Shown here one piece after another: positions 17,922 through 26,352 of a stretch of DNA of 64,000 nucleotides (the first letter of the stretch is position 1; every line of letters starts with the position of its first letter). Under the pieces are notes generated by a model, which was not told the DNA's origin, did not search any database, and was given only the letters and a program-made list of their open reading frames with translations. The stretch is from Streptomyces viridiviolaceus (GTDB lineage Bacteria > Actinomycetota > Actinomycetes > Streptomycetales > Streptomycetaceae), in assembly GCF_014650995.1 (NCBI RefSeq), contig NZ_BMWA01000025.1, positions 62,001 to 126,000 on the forward strand. The letters run 5' to 3'. Made by a program: the position numbers and the translations under genes.

Positions 17922-18560
17922 ATGACGAGCACCTTCCCCAACATCTCCATCAGCACGGAGCGGTTGGTGCTGCGTCCCCTCGACGAGGACGACGTATCCG
18001 CCCTCGCCGCGATGATGAACGACGAGCAGGTCGCCGCCTGGACCGACGTCCCCCAGCCGTTCACCGAGCAGGGCGCCCGCGCCTGGGTCACCGAGGACGC
18101 GCCCGCCGAACGCGCGGCCGGCCGCGGACTGGACCTCGCCGTCACCGAGTTCCTCACCCAGCGCCTGGTCGGCGTCATCCGGCTCACGAAGACCAACTGG
18201 CACGTGCGCTCCACCGAGCTGTCGTACATCGTCGCCCCCTGGGCGCGCGGCGAGGGATACGCCTCCGAGGCGGCGCTCGCCACCGCCCAATGGCTCTTCG
18301 GCGACCAGAAGTTCGAACGCATCGAGCTGCGCACGGCGGCCGACAACACCGCCTCCCAGCAGGTCGCCCAGAAGATCGGCTGCATCAGCGAGGGCGTCCT
18401 GCGCAACGCCTGTATAGCGCACATGCGGACCGACGACGGCACCTGGACCGACGTCCGCACCGACTTCATCGTGTGGAGCCTGCTCCCGGAGGACCTCGAA
18501 GGCGCCGCGGAGCACATGACCGACACCGGTGGTTTCGCCGGGTTCACCGACTGGAACTGA
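17922..18560 (+). CDS. RimJ/RimL-type GNAT acetyltransferase
   Basis: 212 residues. ISTERLVLRPLDEDD is the typical RimJ/RimL opening; VAPWARGEGYASEAALATAQWLF contains the acetyl-CoA loop, and NTASQQVAQKIGC is motif B. Such enzymes acetylate N-terminal amines of proteins or small molecules. The gene is the only one between metQ and cobL; 116 bases separate it from cobL, so cotranscription with cobL is uncertain. Confidence 0.9.
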   Translation: MTSTFPNISISTERLVLRPLDEDDVSALAAMMNDEQVAAWTDVPQPFTEQGARAWVTEDAPAERAAGRGLDLAVTEFLTQRLVGVIRLTKTNWHVRSTELSYIVAPWARGEGYASEAALATAQWLFGDQKFERIELRTAADNTASQQVAQKIGCISEGVLRNACIAHMRTDDGTWTDVRTDFIVWSLLPEDLEGAAEHMTDTGGFAGFTDWN

Positions 18561-18676
18561 TCCGGGGGGCGACGACACCCGCCGCGCCCCGCGCCCGCAC
18601 CGGGGTACCCTCACGGAGCCCGCCCACGCGGCAGCCCCCCGACGACGACCTGCACGAAACCTGGAGACTGACGACG

Positions 18677-19897
18677 ATGGCCGACCGGGTCACGGTGATC
18701 GGCTGGGACGGTTCGCCGCTGACCGCCGCGGCACGCGCAGCCCTGGGCGCCGCCACGCTGGTGGCCGGCGCCGCCCACCACCTGGCGCTCCCCGAGGTGC
18801 CGCCCGCAGCCGAACGCATCCGCCTCGGCAGCGTCTCCCTCGCCGCCCGCCGCATCGCCGCCCACCGCGGCACGGCGGTCGTGCTCGCCGACGGCGACCC
18901 CGGCTTCTTCGGCGTCGTACGCACCCTGCGCGCGCCCGAGTTCGGCCTGGAGGTGGAAGTCGTGCCCGCCGTCTCCTCCGTCGCCGCCGCCTTCGCCCGG
19001 GCAGGGATGCCCTGGGACGACGCCCATGTGGTCGTCGCCCACCCCCGCACCCTGCGACGCGCGGTGAACGTATGCCGGGCCCACACCAAAGTCGCGGTCC
19101 TCACCTCACCGGGTGCCGGCCCCGCCGAACTCGGGCTGCTGATGGAGGGCATCCACCGCACCTTCGTCATCTGCGAGGAACTCGGCACCGCCCGCGAACA
19201 GGTCACCGTCGTCACCTCCGAGAAGGCCGCCGACCACACCTGGCGCGACCCGAACGTCGTCATCGTCGTCGGCGGCACCGCCGGCCCGGGCGCCGCGGCC
19301 GACGGCGGCGGCTGGATCGCCGGGCGCGACCCCGCCGCCGGACCGCGTGGCTGGTCGCTGCCCGCCGAGGCCCACGGCGGCGAACTCGGCGAAGGGGAGA
19401 CCGAACTGCTCCGCACGGCCCAGCTCGCCCGGCTCGGGCCACGCCTCGGCGACCTCGTGTGGGACATCGGCTGCGGCAGCGGCGTCTTCGCCACCGAGGC
19501 CGCCCGCGGCGGCGCCGCCGTCATCGCCGTGGACCGGGACCCGGACGCCTGCGCCCGCACCGAGGCCACCGCACGCCACTTCGGCGTCCAGCTCCAGATC
19601 GTCCACGGCACCGCCCCGCACGTCCTGGAGAACCTCCCCGAACCGGACGTCGTCCGGGTCGGCGGCGGGGGAGCGGCCGTGGTCTCCGCGGTCGCCGACC
19701 GCCGCCCGCAGCGCATCGTCGCCCACGCGGCCACCCGCGACGCGGCCGAACTCGTCGGCCGGGACCTGACGGAACACGGCTACCGGGTCGAGTGCGCCCT
19801 GCTGCAGTCCGTCGGACTCGACACCCGAAGCTGGACGGAGACGGAACGGAGTGTCGCGTTCCTGCTCAGCGGGGTGCTTCCGGACCGCGCCCCGTGA
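18677..19897 (+). CDS. cobL: Precorrin-6Y C5,15-methyltransferase (CbiE-CbiT fusion)
   Basis: 406 residues. Residues 1-200 form the CbiE methylase (VTVIGWDGSPLT; VLADGDPGFFGVV), which methylates C5. Residues about 225-406 are CbiT (VWDIGCGSGVFATEAA, an AdoMet-binding motif), which methylates C15 and removes the C12 acetate carboxyl. The fusion is CobL of the aerobic-type corrin pathway. Other corrin-ring genes are not in the window; the next gene completes the lower ligand of cobalamin. ATG 18677 is chosen from the family alignment; ribosome site GGAGACTGACGACG precedes it. Confidence 0.94.
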   Translation: MADRVTVIGWDGSPLTAAARAALGAATLVAGAAHHLALPEVPPAAERIRLGSVSLAARRIAAHRGTAVVLADGDPGFFGVVRTLRAPEFGLEVEVVPAVSSVAAAFARAGMPWDDAHVVVAHPRTLRRAVNVCRAHTKVAVLTSPGAGPAELGLLMEGIHRTFVICEELGTAREQVTVVTSEKAADHTWRDPNVVIVVGGTAGPGAAADGGGWIAGRDPAAGPRGWSLPAEAHGGELGEGETELLRTAQLARLGPRLGDLVWDIGCGSGVFATEAARGGAAVIAVDRDPDACARTEATARHFGVQLQIVHGTAPHVLENLPEPDVVRVGGGGAAVVSAVADRRPQRIVAHAATRDAAELVGRDLTEHGYRVECALLQSVGLDTRSWTETERSVAFLLSGVLPDRAP

Positions 19898-20095
19898 TCG
19901 GCTTGTCGTACTGCCCGGGGTAGGCTGGCGGATTGTTGTACCGCACTCGGACACCCGGCGCAGCGTCGGTCAATGTCCGTAAAAACCCGCCCCTTCCGGG
20001 CCGGGTGTGGTACGGCAGAACCGGAGGACGCGCAACGTGGCGCAGTCCACAGCGGGCCGTCGCGGGATCAAGCTGTCGTGACGGGTGAACGACCG

Positions 20096-20122
20096 CGACA
20101 ATGCCACTCAATGGCTTTGTCG
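20096..20122 (+). other. Strong hairpin in the leader of bluB-cobT
   Basis: In the 347-base gap before the fusion gene, bases 20096-20101 pair with 20117-20122 and 20103-20106 pair with 20112-20115, with one T-T mismatch and a five-base loop. The site is 120 bases before the start codon and is followed by a T-rich stretch (CGTCTTTTCC). It may be a terminator or attenuator. The rest of the gap shows no cobalamin riboswitch consensus. Confidence 0.45.
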
Positions 20123-20244
20123 TCTTTTCCGGCGGGTCGTTCGTGCCGCTGGGCACGCACGCTCGTTCTTCCTACGGGGCGGTCGGTGCGCCGTCCCGGG
20201 CGAGCTGGTCGTAGAAGCACTAACCGATGGGCGAGGGGTTACGC

Positions 20245-23200
20245 ATGACCGACACCGGCCAGATCCCGGGCGAGGGGCTGCCGGAGAACGCAGGCATGGT
20301 GGAGCAACCGGGCGTCCCCGCGCCCGGCGCGTACACCTACCTCTCCGAGACCACCGCCGAGGACGAGGACCTGTTGCTGCTGCCGGGCGCCCAGAGCGCC
20401 TGGGGCAACGAGGTCGCGCCGCCCGCGCCCGAGCCGGTCGTCGAGACCGTGCACGAGCCGGGCCCGCACGAGATGTCCGGCCGCGACAGCGGCTCGGTCG
20501 ACCTCAGCGGCGTCCGCCTGCCGGGCCCCGGCGCGGAACCCCCGTCCGCGCAGGCCCCGCCGCGCCGGCCGCTGCACCTCGGCCCGCCGGTCCCCGACAC
20601 CTCCGCTAGCCCGGTCCGCTCCCTCGCCGACCGCGGGCCCGCCGACGCGCCCGCACGGCACGCCGGTCCGCCGACCACCGGTCCCGAGTACCTCGACGTC
20701 CCCCACGTGGCCGAGATGCCCCCGCAGGGGGCGGCGCCCTGGGGTGCGCAGGCGGTGGCGCAGGCGCCGGTGAGCGCCGGGGCGGCGCCTGCCGAAACGG
20801 TTGTCCCGACGCCGGAGCGGATTCCCGAGCCGGCGGGCGCGGCCCAGGCCCTCGTGACCCGCGTCGCGGCCGAGGCCGTCGCCGCGACGGGAGGGACGCC
20901 CGCGGAGGCCGCCGGGTCCGGTGGGACCGACGGGGCCGGGATCCCGGCCGTGGACGAGGGAGAACCCGGCACCGACCCGGGCGCGCGGTCCGCCGGGTTC
21001 GCCGCACCCGGTGCCGACGCGGTCCCGCAGGGCGGCGAGGCCGTGGCCGCCGGCGGTCCCGTTCCGGGCGCCGCCCCCGAGGCGGTGCAGGCACCGCAGG
21101 ACGAGGCCGGCCGGGTCTCCGCCGCCACGCCGGCGCCGGACGCCGAGGCCGCGCCTGCCGAGGGCGTGCCCGCGGAGACGGACGTACCGACGCCCGAGCC
21201 GGTGGCACCGGAACCCGAGCAGGTCACCGAGGCCGCGCCCGAGCCCGTCCAGGAGTCCCAGGAGGTCGCCGAGCCGTCCGTCCCGGAGGACACCCGTACG
21301 GACGAGTCGGCGCAGGCGTCCGTGCCCGAGCCCGCCCAGCCCGTCGAGGTCCCCGCCCCGCAGCAGGAGCACCGGCTCCCCGAGGCGCCCGCCCCCCAGG
21401 ACGTTGCGGTACCCGGGACGCCCGGCCCCGAGGCCGGCGCCCCCGTGCCGTCGCCCGCGGTTCCCGCGACGCCGCCCCACGGCGTCGCCGGACAGGCCGT
21501 CGAGCCGCCCGCACAGGAAGAGACCGCGCCGCCGGTGCCGGACGCGCACGTGGTCACGGAGCCGCAGTCCGTTACCGAGGCCCAGCAGCCCGCCCAGGGC
21601 CCCCAGTCGTTGGCGGACGCGCCGGCACCCGCCGCGGCCGACCCGGCCGCCGTCGCGGGCCCCGGCGCGCCGCAGGAGGCGGACGTGCCGCCGGTCGCGC
21701 CCGGGTCCCCGGACGCGGGCGCAGACCCGGCCGGTACGGAGGCGCCGGCGCAGGCACCGCAGCCCTCGGCCGCCGTGCAGCAGCCGGCCGCGGAGCCCGC
21801 CGCCCCGGAGCCCTCCGAGGCCACGGAACCCGTCGTGCCCGCGGAGGCCGGCGTGCCCGTGGGGCCCACCGCGCCTGCCGAACACGTCCTGGCCCAGCAG
21901 CCGGGCGCTTCCGGGGACGCAGCGGTCGCCGCCGAGCCCGGCGTGCCTGCCGATGCCGTCGTCCGCACGGAGCCCACCGTGCCTGCGGATGCCGTCGCGG
22001 CCGATGACGCCGTCGTGCCGATACAGCCCGGCGCCCCCGTGGACGCCCCCGGCGGCCAAGAAGCCCACCCGGACCAGCCCATGGGCCAGTTCGTCCCCGT
22101 CGAGGGCCAGGTGCCGACCACCCCGCACCTCGCCCCGACCCCGCCGCAGCCCATCGTCCTGCCCGCCGAGGGCCCCGGGGTCCCGGAAGCCGCCGCCTCC
22201 GTCCCCGCCCCCCGCGAGGCCGGGTACGGCGAACCGGGCACCGAGCCCGCACCCGAACTCGTACAGAGCGCGGACGACCTGGACACCCAGGGCGCCGACC
22301 AGCACGACCACGAAGACCAGGAAGACCCGCACGACGTGAGCACGGCCGCAGTGGCAGAACCCCGACAGTCCACCGGCCCGGCGGCACCCGCCTACGACGA
22401 CGCCGAACGCGAGGCCGTCCTGAAGGTCATGCGCGAACGCCGGGACATCCGCAACGGCTTCCGCAGCGACCCCATCCCGCACGAGGTGCTGCTGCGCGTC
22501 CTGGAGGCCGCCCACACCGCGCCCTCCGTCGGCCACTCGCAGCCCTGGGACTTCGTCGTCATCCGCTCCGCCGACACCCGCCGAGCCATGCACGAACTGG
22601 CGATGCGTCAGCGCGACGCCTATGCGAAGTCCCTTCCCAAGGGCCGGGCCAAGCAGTTCAAGGAACTGAAGATCGAGGCCATCCTCGACACCCCGGTCAA
22701 CATCGTCGTCACCGCCGACCCGACCCGCGGCGGCCGCCACACCCTGGGCCGCCACACCCAGCCGCAGATGGCCCCGTACTCCTCCGCGCTCGCGGTCGAG
22801 AACCTCTGGCTCGCCGCCCGCGCCGAGGGCCTCGGCGTCGGCTGGGTCAGCTTCTTCGACGAGCGTGAGATGGTGCGCGCCCTCGGCCTGCCCGAGCACC
22901 TCGAAGTCGTCGCCTACCTGTGCGTGGGCTACGTCGACGAGTTCCCGGACGAGCCCGAGCTGATGCAGGCCGGCTGGTCCAAGCGCCGCCCGCTGTCCTG
23001 GGTCGTGCACGAGGAGACGTACGGCCGCCGCGCGCTGCCGGGCGAGGACCCGCACGACCTGCTCGCCGAGACCGTCGCGCAGATCCGCCCGCTGGACGCC
23101 AAGGCGCTCGGCGAGGCCTGGGAGCGGCAGAAGCGCATGACCAAGCCGGCCGGCGCGCTCGGCATGCTGGAGATCATCTCCGCCCAGCTGTCCGGCCTGT

Positions 23201-24108
23201 CCCGGCAGTGCCCGCCGCCGATCCCGGAGCCCGCCGCCGTCGCGATCTTCGCCGGCGACCACGGCGTGCACGCCCAGGGCGTCACCCCCTGGCCGCAGGA
23301 GGTCACCGCCCAGATGGTGGCCAACTTCCTGGGCGGGGGAGCGGTCTGCAACGCCTTCGCCACCCAGGTCGGCGCCGAGGTCTGCGTCGTCGACGTCGGC
23401 GTCGCCGCCGACCTGCCCGCCACCCCCGGCCTGCTGCCCCGCAAGGTCCGCGCGGGCACGTCCGACATGACCACCGGCCCCGCGATGAGCCGCGAGGAGG
23501 CCAAGCAGGCCATCGAGGTCGGCATCGAGACCGCCCGCGACCTGGTCGCCGCCGGCAACAAGGCGCTGCTCACCGGCGAGATGGGCATCGCGAACACCAC
23601 CGCGTCCGCCGCCCTGATCTCCGTCTTCACCGGCGCCGACCCCGCCGAGGTCACCGGCCGCGGCACCGGCATCAACGACGAGACGCTGGCCCGCAAGACC
23701 GAGGTCGTCCGCCGTGCCCTCGAACTCCACCAGCCGGACCCGGCCGACCCCATCGGCGTCCTCGCCGCGATCGGTGGCTTCGAGCACGCGGCCATGGTCG
23801 GCCTGCTGCTCGGCGGCGCCTCCCTGCGGACGCCGGTGATCCTGGACGGCGTCAGCGCCGGTGCCGCCGCCCTGGTGGCCCGCGCGATCGCGCCCGAGGT
23901 CCTGGCGGCCTGCGTCGCCGGTCACCGCAGCGCCGAACCCGGCCACGTCGCCGCGCTCAACAAGCTCGGCCTGCGCCCCCTGGTCGACCTCGACCTCCGC
24001 CTCGGCGAGGGCACCGGCGCGCTGCTGGCCCTGCCGATGGTGCAGAGCACGGCGCGGGCGATGCACGAGGTGGCGACGTTCGACTCGGCGGGCGTCACCG
24101 AGAAGTAG
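20245..24108 (+). CDS. cobT: BluB-CobT fusion with giant low-complexity N-terminus
   Basis: 1287 residues from ATG 20245 (GAGGGG ribosome site). Residues 1 to about 705 are Pro/Ala/Glu/Val-rich, without domains, probably disordered. Residues about 715-930 are BluB (nitroreductase fold, ERRDIRNGFRSDPIPHEVLL; HTAPSVGHSQPWDFVV), which cuts FMN with oxygen to make 5,6-dimethylbenzimidazole. Residues about 936-1287 are CobT (TKPAGALGMLEIISAQL; FAGDHGVHAQGVTPWP; TGEMGIANTTASAAL), which joins DMB to nicotinate mononucleotide, giving alpha-ribazole phosphate. The catalytic CobT glutamate lies near the end of the domain. The fusion could pass DMB directly between active sites. Downstream is the siroheme/uroporphyrinogen methylase gene. 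Role of the N-terminus unknown. Confidence 0.93.
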   Translation: MTDTGQIPGEGLPENAGMVEQPGVPAPGAYTYLSETTAEDEDLLLLPGAQSAWGNEVAPPAPEPVVETVHEPGPHEMSGRDSGSVDLSGVRLPGPGAEPPSAQAPPRRPLHLGPPVPDTSASPVRSLADRGPADAPARHAGPPTTGPEYLDVPHVAEMPPQGAAPWGAQAVAQAPVSAGAAPAETVVPTPERIPEPAGAAQALVTRVAAEAVAATGGTPAEAAGSGGTDGAGIPAVDEGEPGTDPGARSAGFAAPGADAVPQGGEAVAAGGPVPGAAPEAVQAPQDEAGRVSAATPAPDAEAAPAEGVPAETDVPTPEPVAPEPEQVTEAAPEPVQESQEVAEPSVPEDTRTDESAQASVPEPAQPVEVPAPQQEHRLPEAPAPQDVAVPGTPGPEAGAPVPSPAVPATPPHGVAGQAVEPPAQEETAPPVPDAHVVTEPQSVTEAQQPAQGPQSLADAPAPAAADPAAVAGPGAPQEADVPPVAPGSPDAGADPAGTEAPAQAPQPSAAVQQPAAEPAAPEPSEATEPVVPAEAGVPVGPTAPAEHVLAQQPGASGDAAVAAEPGVPADAVVRTEPTVPADAVAADDAVVPIQPGAPVDAPGGQEAHPDQPMGQFVPVEGQVPTTPHLAPTPPQPIVLPAEGPGVPEAAASVPAPREAGYGEPGTEPAPELVQSADDLDTQGADQHDHEDQEDPHDVSTAAVAEPRQSTGPAAPAYDDAEREAVLKVMRERRDIRNGFRSDPIPHEVLLRVLEAAHTAPSVGHSQPWDFVVIRSADTRRAMHELAMRQRDAYAKSLPKGRAKQFKELKIEAILDTPVNIVVTADPTRGGRHTLGRHTQPQMAPYSSALAVENLWLAARAEGLGVGWVSFFDEREMVRALGLPEHLEVVAYLCVGYVDEFPDEPELMQAGWSKRRPLSWVVHEETYGRRALPGEDPHDLLAETVAQIRPLDAKALGEAWERQKRMTKPAGALGMLEIISAQLSGLSRQCPPPIPEPAAVAIFAGDHGVHAQGVTPWPQEVTAQMVANFLGGGAVCNAFATQVGAEVCVVDVGVAADLPATPGLLPRKVRAGTSDMTTGPAMSREEAKQAIEVGIETARDLVAAGNKALLTGEMGIANTTASAALISVFTGADPAEVTGRGTGINDETLARKTEVVRRALELHQPDPADPIGVLAAIGGFEHAAMVGLLLGGASLRTPVILDGVSAGAAALVARAIAPEVLAACVAGHRSAEPGHVAALNKLGLRPLVDLDLRLGEGTGALLALPMVQSTARAMHEVATFDSAGVTEK

Positions 24109-24271
24109 CCCGGGCACGGGAAGGGGCGGCCGGCGATCCGTCGCGGCCGCCCCGCCCCGCCGTACGCTGAACGCACCTCCCGTAAAATCCCCACATCTTC
24201 TGAACCCGCACGTCAGGGCTGCTCCAGAGCCGCAGCGCCCACCGCCCCGCCAGGACGAGGAGCCCACCCTC

Positions 24272-25504
24272 ATGGCCGAACACCCCGCCTACCCCGTAGG
24301 TCTCCGCCTCACCGGCCGTCGCGTGGTCGTCCTCGGCGGCGGACAGGTCGCCCAGCGCCGCCTGCCCGCCCTCATCGCGGCCGGCGCCGACATCCTCCTC
24401 GTGTCACCCGAGGCGACCGCCTCGGTCGAGGCGATGGCGGACACCGGCGAGATCACCTGGGAGCGGCGCACCTACGCCGAAGGCGACCTCGCCGACGCCT
24501 GGTACGCCCTGATCGCCACCAGCGACCCCGAGACCAACGCGGCGGCCTCCGCGGAGGCCGAACGCCACCGCGTGTGGTGCGTCCGCTCCGACGACGCCGA
24601 CGCGGCCACCGCCTGGACCCCGGCGACCGGCCACAGCGAGGGCGTGACCGTCGCCGTCCTCACCACGAACGCCCGTGGCCGCGACCCCCGGCACACCGCC
24701 GCCATCCGCGACGCGGTCGTGGAGGGCCTGCGCGACGGCACCCTCGTCGCCCCGCACCACCGCACCCGCACCGCCGGCGTCGCGCTGGTCGGCGGCGGCC
24801 CCGGCGACCCCGACCTGATCACCGTACGAGGCCGGCGCCTGCTCGCCGAGGCCGACGTCGTCATCGCCGACCGGCTGGGCCCGCGCGACCTGCTCGCCGA
24901 ACTGCCGCCGCACGTCGAGGTGATCGACGCGGCGAAGATCCCGTACGGCCGGTTCATGGCCCAGGAGGCCATCAACAACGCCCTCATCGAGCACGCCAAG
25001 GCGGGCAAGTCGGTCGTACGTCTCAAGGGCGGCGACCCCTTCGTCTTCGGGCGGGGCATGGAGGAGGCGCAGGCCCTGGCCGAGGCCGGCATCCCGTGCA
25101 CCGTGGTCCCCGGCATCTCCAGTTCCATCTCCGTCCCGGGCGCGGCCGGCATCCCGGTCACCCACCGGGGCGTCGCCCACGAGTTCACCGTGGTCAGCGG
25201 CCATGTCGCCCCCGACGACGAGCGCTCCCTGGTCGACTGGCCGTCCCTCGCCAAGCTGACCGGCACGCTCGTGATCCTCATGGGCGTCGACAAGATCGGC
25301 AGGATCGCGGAGACCCTCGTCGCGCACGGCAAGTCCCCCGACACCCCGGTCGCCCTCGTCCAGGAGGGCACGACGGCCGCCCAGCGCCGCGTCGACGCCA
25401 CCCTCGCGACGGTGGCCGACACGGTCGTCGCGCAGGAGGTCAAGCCGCCCGCGGTGATCGTGGTCGGCGAGGTCGTGACCGTGGGCCCGGACGGGGCGGT
25501 GTGA
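24272..25504 (+). CDS. cysG: Siroheme synthase / uroporphyrinogen-III C-methyltransferase
   Basis: 410 residues. The first 150 form a precorrin-2 dehydrogenase/ferrochelatase-like Rossmann domain (VVVLGGGQVAQRRLPALI). The rest is a uroporphyrinogen-III methylase (VALVGGGPGDPDLITVRG; VVRLKGGDPFVFGRGMEEA; VPGISSSISVPGAAGIPVTHRG). It converts uroporphyrinogen III to precorrin-2 with two AdoMet, then can oxidise it towards siroheme, the sulfite/nitrite reductase cofactor; precorrin-2 also feeds cobalamin. ATG 24272 after GAGGAG. The next gene starts two bases beyond the stop. Confidence 0.94.
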   Translation: MAEHPAYPVGLRLTGRRVVVLGGGQVAQRRLPALIAAGADILLVSPEATASVEAMADTGEITWERRTYAEGDLADAWYALIATSDPETNAAASAEAERHRVWCVRSDDADAATAWTPATGHSEGVTVAVLTTNARGRDPRHTAAIRDAVVEGLRDGTLVAPHHRTRTAGVALVGGGPGDPDLITVRGRRLLAEADVVIADRLGPRDLLAELPPHVEVIDAAKIPYGRFMAQEAINNALIEHAKAGKSVVRLKGGDPFVFGRGMEEAQALAEAGIPCTVVPGISSSISVPGAAGIPVTHRGVAHEFTVVSGHVAPDDERSLVDWPSLAKLTGTLVILMGVDKIGRIAETLVAHGKSPDTPVALVQEGTTAAQRRVDATLATVADTVVAQEVKPPAVIVVGEVVTVGPDGAV

Positions 25505-25505
25505 C

Positions 25506-26324
25506 GTGGGCGAACTCATCACGGTCGAGGACCCCGACGACCCGCGCCTGCACGACTACACCGGCCTGACCGACGTCGAACTGCGCCGCAGGCGCGAACC
25601 CGCCGAGGGCCTGTTCATCGCCGAGGGCGAGAAGGTCATCCGGCGGGCCGGCGAAGCGGGCTACGCGATGCGCTCGATGCTGCTGTCGGCCAAGTGGGTC
25701 GACACGATGCGCGACGTCATCGACGAGGCCCCCGCCCCGGTCTATGTGGTGGACCCGGCACTCGCCGAACAGGTCACGGGCTACCACGTGCACCGCGGCG
25801 CCCTCGCCTCCATGCAGCGCAAGCCCCTGCCCACGGCGGCCGACCTGCTGCGGACCGCCCGGCGTGTGGCCGTCATGGAGTCGGTCAACGACCACACCAA
25901 CATCGGCGCGATCTTCCGCTCCGCCGCCGCCCTCGGCATGGACGCAGTCCTGCTCTCCCCGGACTGCGCCGACCCCCTGTACCGGCGCAGCGTCAAGGTC
26001 TCGATGGGCGCGGTCTTCTCCGTGCCGTACGCCCGCCCGGACACCTGGCCGGGGGGCCTGGAAGCGGTCCGCGAGGCAGGGTTCACGCTCCTCGCCCTCA
26101 CCCCCGACGAGCGGGCCAAGGCCCTCGACGAGGCCGCCCCGCACCGCATGGACCGGGTGGCCCTCATGCTCGGTGCCGAGGGCGACGGCCTGTCCCGGCG
26201 GGCCCTGGCGGCCGCCGACGAGTGGGTCCGCATCCCCATGTCCCACGGCGTCGACTCGCTCAACGTGGGTGCGGCGGCGGCCGTCGCGTTCTACGCGGTC
26301 GTCACGGGGCGCCCCGAGGTGTAG
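25506..26324 (+). CDS. TrmH/SpoU-family RNA 2'-O-methyltransferase
   Basis: 272 residues. An N-terminal substrate-binding part (VELRRRREPAEGLFIAEGEKVI) precedes the SPOUT knot methylase: NDHTNIGAIFRSAAALGMD (motif 1), LMLGAEGDGLSRRAL (motif 2) and SLNVGAAAAVAFY (motif 3). It methylates a ribose of rRNA or tRNA using AdoMet. Which nucleotide is modified cannot be told. GTG start one base after the cysG stop suggests cotranscription. It faces the kinase gene with 28 bases between them. Confidence 0.9.
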   Translation: MGELITVEDPDDPRLHDYTGLTDVELRRRREPAEGLFIAEGEKVIRRAGEAGYAMRSMLLSAKWVDTMRDVIDEAPAPVYVVDPALAEQVTGYHVHRGALASMQRKPLPTAADLLRTARRVAVMESVNDHTNIGAIFRSAAALGMDAVLLSPDCADPLYRRSVKVSMGAVFSVPYARPDTWPGGLEAVREAGFTLLALTPDERAKALDEAAPHRMDRVALMLGAEGDGLSRRALAAADEWVRIPMSHGVDSLNVGAAAAVAFYAVVTGRPEV

Positions 26325-26352
26325 ACGGGCGGCCGGTCCGGGCCTTCAGGGC

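Noticed and set aside
19898-20244. Cobalamin riboswitch before bluB-cobT
   Set aside because: No B12-box or conserved core segments could be found; only a simple hairpin is present.
20239-24273. 1344-residue open frame on the minus strand across the BluB-CobT gene
   Set aside because: It mirrors the GC-rich codons of the real gene, is compositionally biased (Gly/Arg/Asp) and has no family features.
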